DNA from: JALNZF01 sp049793155
GTDB lineage: Bacteria > Nitrospirota > UBA9217
Reading direction: 5' to 3'
Length of the DNA: 64,000 nucleotides
Assembly: GCA_049793155.1 (NCBI GenBank)
Contig: JBARBN010000009.1
Span: 1 to 64,000, forward strand
A model generated the notes under the pieces. The model saw nothing but the letters and a program-made list of their open reading frames with translations. It was not told the DNA's origin and did no database searches. A program made the translations under genes and the position numbers. Of the stretch, positions 52,039 through 59,506 are shown one piece after another. Position 1 is the first letter of the stretch, and every line of letters starts with the position of its first letter.

Positions 52039-53422
52039 GATCAGAGCACTCGTCGTTGACGACGAATCAAGTATCTGTGAGGCAATGAAGGCTATCCTTG
52101 AGATGGAAGGGATTGATGTTGCAGCGACGACGAGCAGTGTCGAGGCTGTCGATATGGTACGAAAGAGCTCTTTTGACCTCATTGTATCTGACCTAAAGAT
52201 GCCGATTATGGACGGGTTTCAGTTCTACGAAAAGGTCCGGGAGATCGAGACCGACAGCATATTTATCATTATTACAGCGTTCGGCACGATCCAGTCGGCC
52301 GTTGATGCAGTAAAAAAGGGGATATATGACTACATCCCCAAACCGTTTACGCCGGATGAAGTGCGGATCCCGATCCGGAGGGCTCTGGAAAAGAAACGGC
52401 TTGAGATGGAGAATGTCGTTCTTCGTACGCAGATCGAGACGCGATATTCGTTCCAGAACATCATTGGCAACAGTCCGGAGATCCGCGAGACATTCCGAGT
52501 GATGCGCCATGCGGCATCGAGCGAGAGCAATATACTCGTGACCGGCGAGAGCGGCACGGGCAAGGAACTGGTGGCAAGGGCGATTCACTCGAACAGCGTG
52601 CGGGCCCTCCGAAAGTTCGTGATAGTGAATTGCGGAGCTATTCCCGACGGGCTTATCGAGTCCGAGCTCTTCGGTCATGTGAGGGGGGCGTTCACCAGCG
52701 CGATTGCGGACAAGCGGGGGCTTGTGGAAGAAGCCGACAAGGGGACCCTGTTCCTTGACGAGATCGGTGAGCTTTCACCGCCGCTCCAGGTAAAACTGTT
52801 GCGAGTCCTGCAGGAAGGGGAGTTTGCACGCATCGGCGATGTTAAACCGCGAACGGTGAATGTGCGCGTCATTGCAGCTACAAACAAAGATCTGAAGAAG
52901 GCCATTGTTGAAAAGAACTTCCGAGAGGACCTTTTCTACCGGCTGAATGTGATCCCCATTGAAATGCCACCTCTTCGCCGGAGGAAGGACGATATTCCCC
53001 TTCTCGTTAATCATTTTATCGACAAACATAAGAACAAGGCGCCGGAAAAGAATATCGCCGGTATCGACAAGGACGCCATGCAGGCGCTTCTGAATTACCA
53101 TTTTCCGGGTAATGTCCGGGAGCTTGAGAACTCGATAGAGTATGCTATCGCTTTCACGGCTGGGCCGGTAGTGCAAAAAGACGATCTGCCGAAGTACATT
53201 CTTGAGGGTAAGCAGCTCAGCCAGGATGCGCAGAAGATCCCGATCATGCCGCTCAAGGACGCGAAGGGCCAGTTCGAAAAAAGCCTCATTATCGCCGCTC
53301 TGATTGAATCAGGCGGTAATATCTCCGAGGCGGCGCGAATGCTTAATGTCCACCGGCAGAATCTTCAGCAGAAGATCAGATTGCTTGGTATTGACATGCC
53401 TTCTGTCTCTCCCATTAAATAA
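52031..53422 (+). CDS. NtrC-family response regulator (sigma-54 activator)
   Basis: 463 residues. Full receiver domain with Asp10, Asp11, Asp54 (phospho-acceptor), Thr82 and Lys104. AAA+ domain with GESGTGKE (172-179), Walker B FLDEIGE and the sigma-54 loop at 219-224 reading GAFTSA rather than GAFTGA. Fis-type helix-turn-helix at the C-terminus (GNISEAARMLNVHRQNLQQKI). Cognate partner of the overlapping kinase. A sigma-54 promoter with an upstream palindrome lies directly downstream, in front of a universal stress gene, the likely target. Confidence 0.95.
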   Translation: MDKIRALVVDDESSICEAMKAILEMEGIDVAATTSSVEAVDMVRKSSFDLIVSDLKMPIMDGFQFYEKVREIETDSIFIIITAFGTIQSAVDAVKKGIYDYIPKPFTPDEVRIPIRRALEKKRLEMENVVLRTQIETRYSFQNIIGNSPEIRETFRVMRHAASSESNILVTGESGTGKELVARAIHSNSVRALRKFVIVNCGAIPDGLIESELFGHVRGAFTSAIADKRGLVEEADKGTLFLDEIGELSPPLQVKLLRVLQEGEFARIGDVKPRTVNVRVIAATNKDLKKAIVEKNFREDLFYRLNVIPIEMPPLRRRKDDIPLLVNHFIDKHKNKAPEKNIAGIDKDAMQALLNYHFPGNVRELENSIEYAIAFTAGPVVQKDDLPKYILEGKQLSQDAQKIPIMPLKDAKGQFEKSLIIAALIESGGNISEAARMLNVHRQNLQQKIRLLGIDMPSVSPIK

Positions 53423-53502
53423 TTGAATGCCCCATAGAACCTCGCGGGTTTTCCCCCGTCACCGCTGCCCCAGCATGTGCAGTAATATCTTGCGCCCCCT
53501 TC

Positions 53503-53520
53503 TGCAGTAAAAAAACTGCA
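53503..53520 (+). promoter_or_regulatory. Palindrome TGCAGT-N6-ACTGCA, candidate enhancer site
   Basis: Perfect 6-bp inverted repeat with an all-A spacer, about 40 bp upstream of the -24 element at 53561. A further TGCAGT half-site lies at 53478-53483. Probably bound by the NtrC-type regulator encoded just upstream. Confidence 0.6.
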
Positions 53521-53559
53521 CTTCATCTTCTAACATATTGAAAAATAACATGTAAACAT

Positions 53560-53577
53560 CTGGCACGCCGCGTGCAA
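53560..53577 (+). promoter_or_regulatory. Sigma-54 promoter of the universal stress gene at 53635
   Basis: TGGCAC, five bases, GTGCA, with GG and GC exactly 10 bases apart. Near-consensus -24/-12 promoter, start expected about 53587. Confidence 0.88.
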
Positions 53578-53634
53578 TGTAGTTATATCAGAAGCGAGAA
53601 GAAAATTATGGAAATCTATAAGGAGGTAGGAAAA

Positions 53635-54066
53635 ATGAAGATCATGGTCGCCTATGACGGAACATTGCAGGCTAAAGAAGCTCTGGTGTATGGTTTGGAC
53701 AAAGTTCGGGAGAAGGGTGGTGAGGTAGTGGCTCTGCATGTGTTCAACAGCGGTATGTTCATAGATTACGATGCTACCGTTTATGCGCGGGGTATGGCAA
53801 AGGCTGAATCGGAACAGTTTATTAATGAGGCGAAGGCGATCATCCGCGAGAAGGGCAAAGGTGTGAAGGCGAGCTTATTCAGCACTGAAGGAAATCCGAC
53901 CGAGGAAGTTATCGGTTTTGCAAAGTCAGAGAAAGTGGATGTTCTGCTCTGCCCGCCAAAGTTCACGAAGATCATCAACAAATATCAGAGGGCTGTGGCT
54001 GAATCCGAACTCGCGAGCGAAGCGGCAAAGCTGCACGTTGCCGCAGTTTCCACGAAGACGATGTAG
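53635..54066 (+). CDS. Universal stress protein, non-ATP-loop type
   Basis: 143 residues from the ATG at 53635 (AGGAGG 8 nt upstream); longer starts are not supported. The UspA fold begins MKIMVAYDGTLQAKEAL and includes GGEVVALHVF. The C-terminal G-2x-G-9x-G loop is absent (VDVLLCPPKFTKIINK), so ATP binding is unlikely. It is clearly paralogous to the first half of the protein at 54987 (both share GGEV.ALHVF...FIDYDA). Sigma-54 promoter upstream. A small membrane protein gene follows 49 bp later. Confidence 0.92.
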   Translation: MKIMVAYDGTLQAKEALVYGLDKVREKGGEVVALHVFNSGMFIDYDATVYARGMAKAESEQFINEAKAIIREKGKGVKASLFSTEGNPTEEVIGFAKSEKVDVLLCPPKFTKIINKYQRAVAESELASEAAKLHVAAVSTKTM

Positions 54067-54115
54067 CCTTGCGAAATACCAGCTAGAATGAGGTGTTTTC
54101 ACCGGGAGAACTACC

Positions 54116-54319
54116 ATGGAATTTGAACACGCATATATACAATCGAATTTTTTTATGATCTTTCAGATGTTGTTCATGGGATCGCTGATCGTGCCAAGCA
54201 TTATCGGGAGGATAGATCTTTACGGGAAGGTTATGAGGGTGCTTGCGTCGAATGTCATAAGTTTTGGACCAGTTGCCCTTCTTGTGTATATTCTCTATCA
54301 CGTTTCGCATTTAAACTGA
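54116..54319 (+). CDS. Small two-span membrane protein
   Basis: 67 residues, MEFEHAYIQSN then two hydrophobic segments (FFMIFQMLFMGSLIVPSIIG and VISFGPVALLVYILYHVSHL) separated by a short basic loop. The ribosome site GGGAG lies 8-9 nt before the ATG. Likely co-transcribed with the preceding universal stress gene. No recognised family. Confidence 0.65.
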   Translation: MEFEHAYIQSNFFMIFQMLFMGSLIVPSIIGRIDLYGKVMRVLASNVISFGPVALLVYILYHVSHLN

Positions 54320-54336
54320 AGAGAACTTGATCAGGT

Positions 54337-54552
54337 TTAGGGTTCGAACTTGGTCATGTCGATCTCCCAGAATTTATGAGACTTGTGGTTGGTTTTGGGT
54401 GATTTTAATTGAAGCAACGGGGTCTTGAACCACTTCCAGATTCTGAGCAGCTCCCGATGGATAATGGGTGCTTCAGCAGCAATAGCCAGAGCAGCCAATA
54501 GCTGAAAGATAAGGATGTTTCTGAGGTTAATTGCAAGTGTCTCGATATGCAT
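54337..54552 (-). CDS. Small membrane protein in a sigma-54-driven unit
   Basis: 71 residues from the ATG at 54552, fixed by GAGGAGG 4 nt upstream. One hydrophobic stretch (NILIFQLLAALAIAAEAPII), then a basic, Trp-containing tail (LLRIWKWFKTPLLQLKSPK). It is 23 bp downstream of the small gene at 54576-54710 and shares its promoter. Convergent with the small membrane gene at 54116. Unknown function. Confidence 0.7.
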   Translation of the reverse strand: MHIETLAINLRNILIFQLLAALAIAAEAPIIHRELLRIWKWFKTPLLQLKSPKTNHKSHKFWEIDMTKFEP

Positions 54553-54575
54553 ATTGCCTCCTCGAGATAAAAAAA

Positions 54576-54710
54576 TTAAGATGCTTGGATATTGACTGTA
54601 TCTTGACAATGTGGTTGCAAATCCTGCACGGCAACAGGTTCATAAACGCCTGCTTCTGCGAATGTAATAGCAACCCAAAGGTCTTCGAGCATCGCGATAA
54701 ACTTTTTCAT
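54576..54710 (-). CDS. 44-residue protein of the VAITFAEAG family, copy 2
   Basis: Starts at the ATG at 54710 with GGAGG 5 nt upstream. It begins MKKFIAMLEDLWVAITFAEAG and continues VYEPVAVQDLQPHC, ending NIQAS. About 14 of its first 21 residues match copy 1 at 46816, while the rest diverges. It lies under a -24/-12 promoter and 23 bp before a small membrane protein gene. Function unknown. The conservation of only the first half suggests that this amphipathic helix is the working part. Confidence 0.82.
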   Translation of the reverse strand: MKKFIAMLEDLWVAITFAEAGVYEPVAVQDLQPHCQDTVNIQAS

Positions 54711-54767
54711 AGGAGCCTCCCAGGCATCTGAATTTTAAACATTGCTTCTCTTGTTTGATGTAATATA

Positions 54768-54784
54768 TAGCAATGGGCATGCCT
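54768..54784 (-). promoter_or_regulatory. Sigma-54 promoter of the small-protein unit (minus strand)
   Basis: Minus-strand AGGCATGCCCATTGCTA: GG (54783-54782) and GC (54771-54770) exactly 10 bases apart, with TTGCT at -12. About 57 nt before the ATG at 54710. Confidence 0.75.
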
Positions 54785-54924
54785 GATTTTAATATATTGA
54801 ATTCATTGTATGTTTAAGTAATATTATTGAAGTGGTGCAATTTATATGTGCTCTTATAAGGATATGCTTAATTGAGATGCAAATAATTGCTAATAAAATA
54901 ACAGGTTATTAATGCATCTATATG

Positions 54925-54941
54925 ATGCACCAATAGTGCAT
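54925..54941. promoter_or_regulatory. Palindrome ATGCAC-N5-GTGCAT between divergent units
   Basis: Perfect 6-bp inverted repeat, about 140 bp upstream of the minus-strand sigma-54 promoter and 46 bp before the universal stress ATG at 54987. It shares the GTGCA/TGCAC core with the palindrome upstream of copy 1 (46642-46666), so the same activator may bind both. Confidence 0.5.
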
Positions 54942-54986
54942 GTTGAACATACTGTAGCAGTCTGGTTGGCAGAAATGAGGTTGCTT

Positions 54987-55778
54987 ATGAAGATCCTTAC
55001 GATATTTGATGGCACAATTCAGTCCAAAACCGCCCTTCGCTATGGGATAAAGAAGGCAAAGGAAAAGGGTGGAGAGGTCATAGTCCTGCATGTATTCCAG
55101 AACAACTTGTTCATTGACTACGACGCCAGTCCCAAGGCAGAGGAAATTGCCCGTACAGAGGCAAAGAGGCACCTGCAAGATGCCGAGAAAATTATAAGGG
55201 ATGCCGGTCAGGATGTGAGTGTAAAGATTATTTCTGTGGAGGGAGATCCCGCAGAGGAAGCTTTGCGTGTTTCAGCAGCCGAGCATGCAGGACTGATCCT
55301 GACCTCGCCGCGCTATAGGTCGATCGTTAAGAAGGCCTCCTGCCCGGTATACGTCATGCCCGGAACCATCCTGGTCCCCATAGGCAGCTCTGACATGCCG
55401 CTGGCCAACAAAGAGAACATTATTGAAGAGACAAAGGCCACGATTTCGAAGGTATTGCTCCTTGGCATTGTTCCTGTTCATCTCTACAGCGCTGGAGAAA
55501 AAGCGGAGCTTGAGCAGGTGAGGAAGTCGACAACCGCGACGCTAAAGAAGATCAAAAGCGCATTGACCAAAGAGGGTATCGAGGTTTCAGAGGCGATCAA
55601 ATCCGGCTATCCGGACGAGGAAATACTGAAGGCAGCTGAAGAATACTCAGTGTCTTTGATCATGCTGCCGGCAGGCGGAAAGACACCGTCCGAACTGACC
55701 AAGGCCGCGGCTATTTTACTCGATGAGCCGGAGCGTGTGCGCATGCCGATCCTGCTCATGGGCGAGGCAGGGACATAA
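54987..55778 (+). CDS. Tandem universal stress protein, both domains without ATP loop
   Basis: 263 residues from the ATG at 54987 (GAGG 6 nt upstream); the open frame upstream to 54912 is not needed. Domain 1 (MKILTIFDGTIQSKTALRYG, GGEVIVLHVFQNNLFIDYDA) is a close paralogue of the protein at 53635. Domain 2 (about 150-263) ends in LPAGGKTPSELTKAAAILL. Neither domain keeps G-2x-G-9x-G-S. The spacing suggests duplication and fusion of a local usp gene. Divergent from the small-protein unit. Confidence 0.88.
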   Translation: MKILTIFDGTIQSKTALRYGIKKAKEKGGEVIVLHVFQNNLFIDYDASPKAEEIARTEAKRHLQDAEKIIRDAGQDVSVKIISVEGDPAEEALRVSAAEHAGLILTSPRYRSIVKKASCPVYVMPGTILVPIGSSDMPLANKENIIEETKATISKVLLLGIVPVHLYSAGEKAELEQVRKSTTATLKKIKSALTKEGIEVSEAIKSGYPDEEILKAAEEYSVSLIMLPAGGKTPSELTKAAAILLDEPERVRMPILLMGEAGT

Positions 55779-56052
55779 GGAAAAGTCTTTAAAGATCTTA
55801 CTCGTCCGTACCTGTTATTCACTAAACACGGGTTGTTTGCGAATCGCGCTTTTTCCCTGTGATTTACAGGTCTTTTTAACAGCTATTCTGCCTGCATGTA
55901 CTTGCCGTGTTCGCCGTACATCTCTCACGCTCCCCCACATGAAAACCCAAGATTGTATCGTCGAGGGTTACCCCATTAACACGCTTAGTTTTGACCTATG
56001 AACTTGCGATCCGCCGGCGAATTTGATCATACTAATTTTAATAGAAGTACTA

Positions 56053-56160
56053 TTCGCGTTCCGGCTGCCGGCCGAACGCGAAAATTATATGCGCGGCATC
56101 CGGATAAGCGGAGGCCTGGAGAGCACGATGCAGCTTCTCTTTGTCAGGCGAGCCGCGCAT
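56053..56160. other. Strongly structured intergenic segment between usp and aconitase genes
   Basis: The 390-bp gap 55779-56168 has no gene. Hairpin one pairs TTCGCGTTC (56053-56061) with GAACGCGAA (56074-56082). Element two has an outer 9-bp stem ATGCGCGGC (56089-56097) with GCCGCGCAT (56152-56160), enclosing GCCTG/CAGGC and GAGA/TCTC stems. The second ends 8 bp from the aconitase stop, so it may be its 3' processing or termination element. A REP-like repeat or structured RNA are alternatives. Confidence 0.55.
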
Positions 56161-56168
56161 CATTCGTC

Positions 56169-58115
56169 TTATTTCGTCTGAGTTCTTGTGTAGTTCAGCA
56201 TCCCGCCTGCCAGAAGAATGTCACGCTGTCTCACGCTCAATGCGCATTTCAGTGGAACGCTCCTGCCCCTCGTCGTGTCTTTGAGCATCAGGTCTGTTCC
56301 CGCCTCGAGCGCGGCTTTGATCGTGCCGATCTCGATCGTATCATTTGCTGCGATAACATCATAGTCCGCATCGTTCGTGAAGGTAAGCGGCAGGATGCCA
56401 AAGTTAATGAGGTTCGCAGCATGGATGCGCTCAAACGATTTTGCGATCACCGCCTTGACACCAAGGTACATGGGACAGATAGCCGCATGTTCACGGCTCG
56501 AACCCTGACCGTAGCTTGCACCTGCGATCACAATATTGTGTTTCCCGGCCTTTTTGTTCTCGAGCGCTTTTTTCGCAAAGGACGCATCAACACCCTCGAA
56601 CACGAATTCCGCGTACTTCGGAATATTCGAGCGATACTTTAGTCTCGACCCCGCGGGCATGATGTGGTCCGTGGTGATCTTGTCGCCGACCTTGATCGCC
56701 ACCACACCCCGGATGAAGTCAGAAAGCGGTTCCGCTGCGGGCGGATCACCGATGTTCGGACCCCGGTAGACCGTCACCGACAGCGGGTCTTTGGCCGGAG
56801 GAAGGATCATCGAGTCGTCAATCCAGAATTGCTCGGGCATGGAGATCTCGGGATAGGGGATGCTGAGATCGCGGGGATCCATGATTCCGCCGGTGAGCGC
56901 GGCCGCAACTGCGGACTCGGGGCTTGCGAGGTAGACCTTTGCGCTCTTGGTGCCCGAGCGGCCTTCAAAGTTTCGGTTGCTTGTACGCACCGAGACTGCG
57001 TCGGTCTTCGGTGCCTGACCGCTTCCGATGCAGAAACCGCAGGTCGATTCGAGGACCCTTGCTCCCGCGGAGACGATATCCGCCATTGCCCCGTTCCTGG
57101 CAATCATCTCGAGCACCTGGCGAGAGCCAGGCGCTACGCCAAAGCTTACATCGGGAAAGACCCGTCTTCCCTTCAACATCGACGCCACGATCATCAGGTC
57201 ACGATATGAAGAGTTCGTGCATGAGCCGACCATAACCTGGTCTACTTTCGTTCCTGCTAATTCCTTCACCGTATCGATATTATCGGGGGAGTGCGGCTTT
57301 GCCATCATCGGCTCGATGGAGCCCAGGTCAAGGTCGATCACTTTATTATAGTCCGCATCAGTATCAGCCGTCAGTGCTGACCAATCAGATTCTCTTCTTT
57401 GCGCCTTGAGAAATGACCGGGTGATGTCATCGCTCGGAAAGACTGATGTGGTCACGCCGAGTTCAGCGCCCATGTTTGTGATGGTCGCGCGTTCGGGCAC
57501 GGAAAGCGTTTTGATACCGTCGCCGCCGTATTCTATCACGGTGCCGACGTTGCCCTTGGTCGTGAGCACTTTGAGGACCGTGAGGATGACGTCCTTGGCC
57601 GAGACCCAGGGCCGGAGCTTTCCAGAAAGGCCGACCTTCACCACCTTGGGGCAGGTGAGGTAGAATGGTCCGCCGCCCATGGCCACCGCTACATCGAGTC
57701 CGCCTGCGCCGATGGCGATCATGCCGATGCCGCCGCCGGTGGGTGTATGAGAATCAGACCCGAGCAGCGTCCTGCCGGGCCTTCCAAAACGCTCGAGATG
57801 CACCTGATGGCAAATTCCATTCCCTGCTTTCGAGTAGTAGATTCCGTATTTGGATGCGACGGTCTGCAGATACCGGTGGTCGTCGGCGTTCTCGAACCCG
57901 TCCTGAAGCGTGTTGTGGTCCACGTAGCTCGCCGAAAGCTCTGTCTTGACCCGCGGTACGTCCATGGCCTCGAACTGCAGATAGGTCATGGTGCCGGTTG
58001 CGTCCTGCGTCAGCGTCTGATCGATCCTGATCGCGATTTCAGTCCCCGGCTCAAGTTTACCCGTGACCAGGTGGGACTCCAGAATTTTATAAACAAGATT
58101 ATTCCCCATGCTCAT
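56169..58115 (-). CDS. Aconitate hydratase, Aquifex type
   Basis: Interconverts citrate and isocitrate in the TCA cycle with a [4Fe-4S] cluster. About 648 residues from the ATG at 58115; the ATG at 58109 is equally plausible, with GGGAG just upstream of both. Signatures: IDQTLTQDATGTMTYLQFEAM, GSDSHTPTGGGIGMIAIGAGG, the cluster ligands VGSCTNSS and STCGFCIGSG, and the C-terminal swivel GASYGQGSSREHAA. This compact form is shorter than AcnA or AcnB of enteric bacteria and is typical of Aquificae, Deltaproteobacteria and relatives. Confidence 0.93.
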   Translation of the reverse strand: MSMGNNLVYKILESHLVTGKLEPGTEIAIRIDQTLTQDATGTMTYLQFEAMDVPRVKTELSASYVDHNTLQDGFENADDHRYLQTVASKYGIYYSKAGNGICHQVHLERFGRPGRTLLGSDSHTPTGGGIGMIAIGAGGLDVAVAMGGGPFYLTCPKVVKVGLSGKLRPWVSAKDVILTVLKVLTTKGNVGTVIEYGGDGIKTLSVPERATITNMGAELGVTTSVFPSDDITRSFLKAQRRESDWSALTADTDADYNKVIDLDLGSIEPMMAKPHSPDNIDTVKELAGTKVDQVMVGSCTNSSYRDLMIVASMLKGRRVFPDVSFGVAPGSRQVLEMIARNGAMADIVSAGARVLESTCGFCIGSGQAPKTDAVSVRTSNRNFEGRSGTKSAKVYLASPESAVAAALTGGIMDPRDLSIPYPEISMPEQFWIDDSMILPPAKDPLSVTVYRGPNIGDPPAAEPLSDFIRGVVAIKVGDKITTDHIMPAGSRLKYRSNIPKYAEFVFEGVDASFAKKALENKKAGKHNIVIAGASYGQGSSREHAAICPMYLGVKAVIAKSFERIHAANLINFGILPLTFTNDADYDVIAANDTIEIGTIKAALEAGTDLMLKDTTRGRSVPLKCALSVRQRDILLAGGMLNYTRTQTK

Positions 58116-58246
58116 TTGACTCCCATACAAGGATTGAATATCCGCGACATTATATTTCAAGAACGCAGAGAAGACAACTGGAATTTTGAAATTTGCGTGG
58201 GCCAGTCTGCAAACCTCCTGGTTCTGTGCTATATTAACAGCAGTGC

Positions 58247-58272
58247 TTGACAAAGGCACGCGCTGCTATAAT
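58247..58272 (+). promoter_or_regulatory. TTGACA and TATAAT at 14-bp spacing before the ferritin-like gene
   Basis: Both hexamers are perfect but only 14 bp apart, too short for normal sigma-70 binding. It may be a regulated promoter, or one hexamer may be chance. Confidence 0.4.
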
Positions 58273-58300
58273 CACTATCACTTTCGAAGGAGGCACAAGC

Positions 58301-58726
58301 ATGGTACAGAAAGCGAGTCCAAAGCTGACGGAAATGATGAACCAGGCAATAGCGGGAGAGCTCCAGGCCATCGTCCAGTACATGTGGCACCACATCATGG
58401 TGAAAGGATTGAACTCTTCTTCCCTCATGGATGTGTTCGAGGACATCTCAGTGGAGGAGATGAAGCATGCGGAAAAGATCGCAGAGAGATTGTTTTATTT
58501 TGATGTCAATCCCACCATCAAGCCAAACCCCATTGCAGTGGGCGGCACCGCCGAGCAAATGCTGAAGGCCGATGTAAAGGCCGAGGAAGAGGCAATCACT
58601 CTGTACAAGGACATCATCAAGCTGGCGGCTACCGAAGGGGATGAGACTACGCGGCTCCTCTTTGAGGAAATCCTTTCGCAGGAAGAGGGCCACCACGACA
58701 CATTCACCACGCTTTTGGGACAGTAA
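58301..58726 (+). CDS. Ferritin-like / bacterioferritin-type diiron protein
   Basis: 141 residues from the ATG at 58301 (AAGGAGG upstream). Four-helix bundle with diiron ligands: NQAIAGELQAIVQY (Glu), ISVEEMKHAEKIAERL (E..H), KAEEEAITLYKDI and FEEILSQEEGHHDTFTTLL (E..H). Members store iron or protect against peroxide. A terminator follows within 6 bp of the stop. The gene is convergent with a universal stress gene. Confidence 0.92.
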   Translation: MVQKASPKLTEMMNQAIAGELQAIVQYMWHHIMVKGLNSSSLMDVFEDISVEEMKHAEKIAERLFYFDVNPTIKPNPIAVGGTAEQMLKADVKAEEEAITLYKDIIKLAATEGDETTRLLFEEILSQEEGHHDTFTTLLGQ

Positions 58727-58731
58727 ATGAA

Positions 58732-58756
58732 AAAGGCAGGCGCATGCCTGCCTTTT
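58732..58756 (+). terminator. Rho-independent terminator of the ferritin-like gene
   Basis: AAAGGCAGG pairs with CCTGCCTTT around CGCATG, followed by T and an A-rich stretch. The A-rich lead (aatgaaaaa) could let it work for both strands. Confidence 0.85.
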
Positions 58757-58872
58757 AAATCCCAAGTATCGAATCTCAAATAAACCGCCTATTGAAATAG
58801 ACCAACCTTCGAACGTTTCGGTTATTGGAGATTGTTTCGGGATTTGTTATTTCATGTCGGGGCCGGTGTCCG

Positions 58873-59334
58873 TCATGGCATTTTGAACTCTTTGCCCGCA
58901 ATCCGCACGGTAAGAACGGGGCAGGAGGATTTACGCACGACCTTCTCCGCGGTGCTGCCGAAGAGCATATGGTCTATGCCCGTCCTGCCGTGGGTGCCGA
59001 TGACGATAAGATCAGCGCTCCTGTCCTTTGCCGTCCGGATGATCTCGACGAACGGCACACCGCGTACGACCGCCTTCTCCACGTCCTTCACCTGTTGAGA
59101 GACCTCTGCAAACCATTTGTCCATCTCCTGCCACGCACTCTTCTGCATATCCTCCAGCAGATCGCCCACGGAGAGCGACGAAGGGATATACCACTCCGCA
59201 ATGCTGATATCCTGAATCACATAGAGCAGGATGAGCTTTGCCTGGTAATCCTTTGCAAGCGAGCTCGCATGGTCCATGGCCGCACGGGCCCCGTTCGAGA
59301 AGTCAGTTGGGAATAAAATAGTCTTGATCTGCAT
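58873..59334 (-). CDS. Universal stress protein, ATP-binding type
   Basis: 153 residues: MQIKTILFPTDFSNGARAAM at the start, and IGTHGRTGIDHMLFGSTAEKVVRKSSCPVLTV with the complete G-2x-G-9x-G-S loop. GAGGAGG lies 4 nt before the ATG. Single gene with its own sigma-70 promoter. Closest in type to the widespread stand-alone UspA proteins. Confidence 0.94.
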   Translation of the reverse strand: MQIKTILFPTDFSNGARAAMDHASSLAKDYQAKLILLYVIQDISIAEWYIPSSLSVGDLLEDMQKSAWQEMDKWFAEVSQQVKDVEKAVVRGVPFVEIIRTAKDRSADLIVIGTHGRTGIDHMLFGSTAEKVVRKSSCPVLTVRIAGKEFKMP

Positions 59335-59362
59335 AGGACCTCCTCGGGCTTATTTTAGTGTA

Positions 59363-59391
59363 AGTTTAGCTCCGGTCAGGAGCACTGTCAA
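59363..59391 (-). promoter_or_regulatory. Sigma-70 promoter of the universal stress gene at 58873
   Basis: TTGACA (59391-59386), a 17-bp spacer and TAAACT (59368-59363) on the minus strand. Confidence 0.7.
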
Positions 59392-59469
59392 ACGAAAAGA
59401 AGAGGTAATATCAGACTACCGTTTAATTAGTGCAGATGTCCGAATGCGTTGAAACAAGGAAAAAAATCA

Positions 59470-59498
59470 TTGACAATTTTCCATCAGGCTGTTATAAA
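59470..59498 (+). promoter_or_regulatory. Sigma-70 promoter overlapping the start of ilvE
   Basis: TTGACA (59470-59475), a 17-bp spacer and TATAAA (59493-59498). The last A of the -10 is the first base of the upstream ATG. Transcription should begin about 59505, at the second ATG (59507). Confidence 0.75.
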
Positions 59499-59506
59499 TG
59501 TCGCCT

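Noticed and set aside
54083..54310. 75-codon minus-strand frame over the small membrane gene at 54116
   Set aside because: It lacks a ribosome site, while the plus-strand gene has one and a credible two-span product.
54961..54987. TTGGCAG...GGTTGC considered as a sigma-54 promoter of the usp gene at 54987
   Set aside because: GG and GC are not 10 bases apart and the motif overlaps the ribosome site.
59427..59434. TTAGTGCA half-site upstream of the usp gene at 58873, considered as part of the GTGCA regulon
   Set aside because: A single 8-mer is expected about twice by chance in 64 kb, there is no second half-site and the gene has a sigma-70 promoter.
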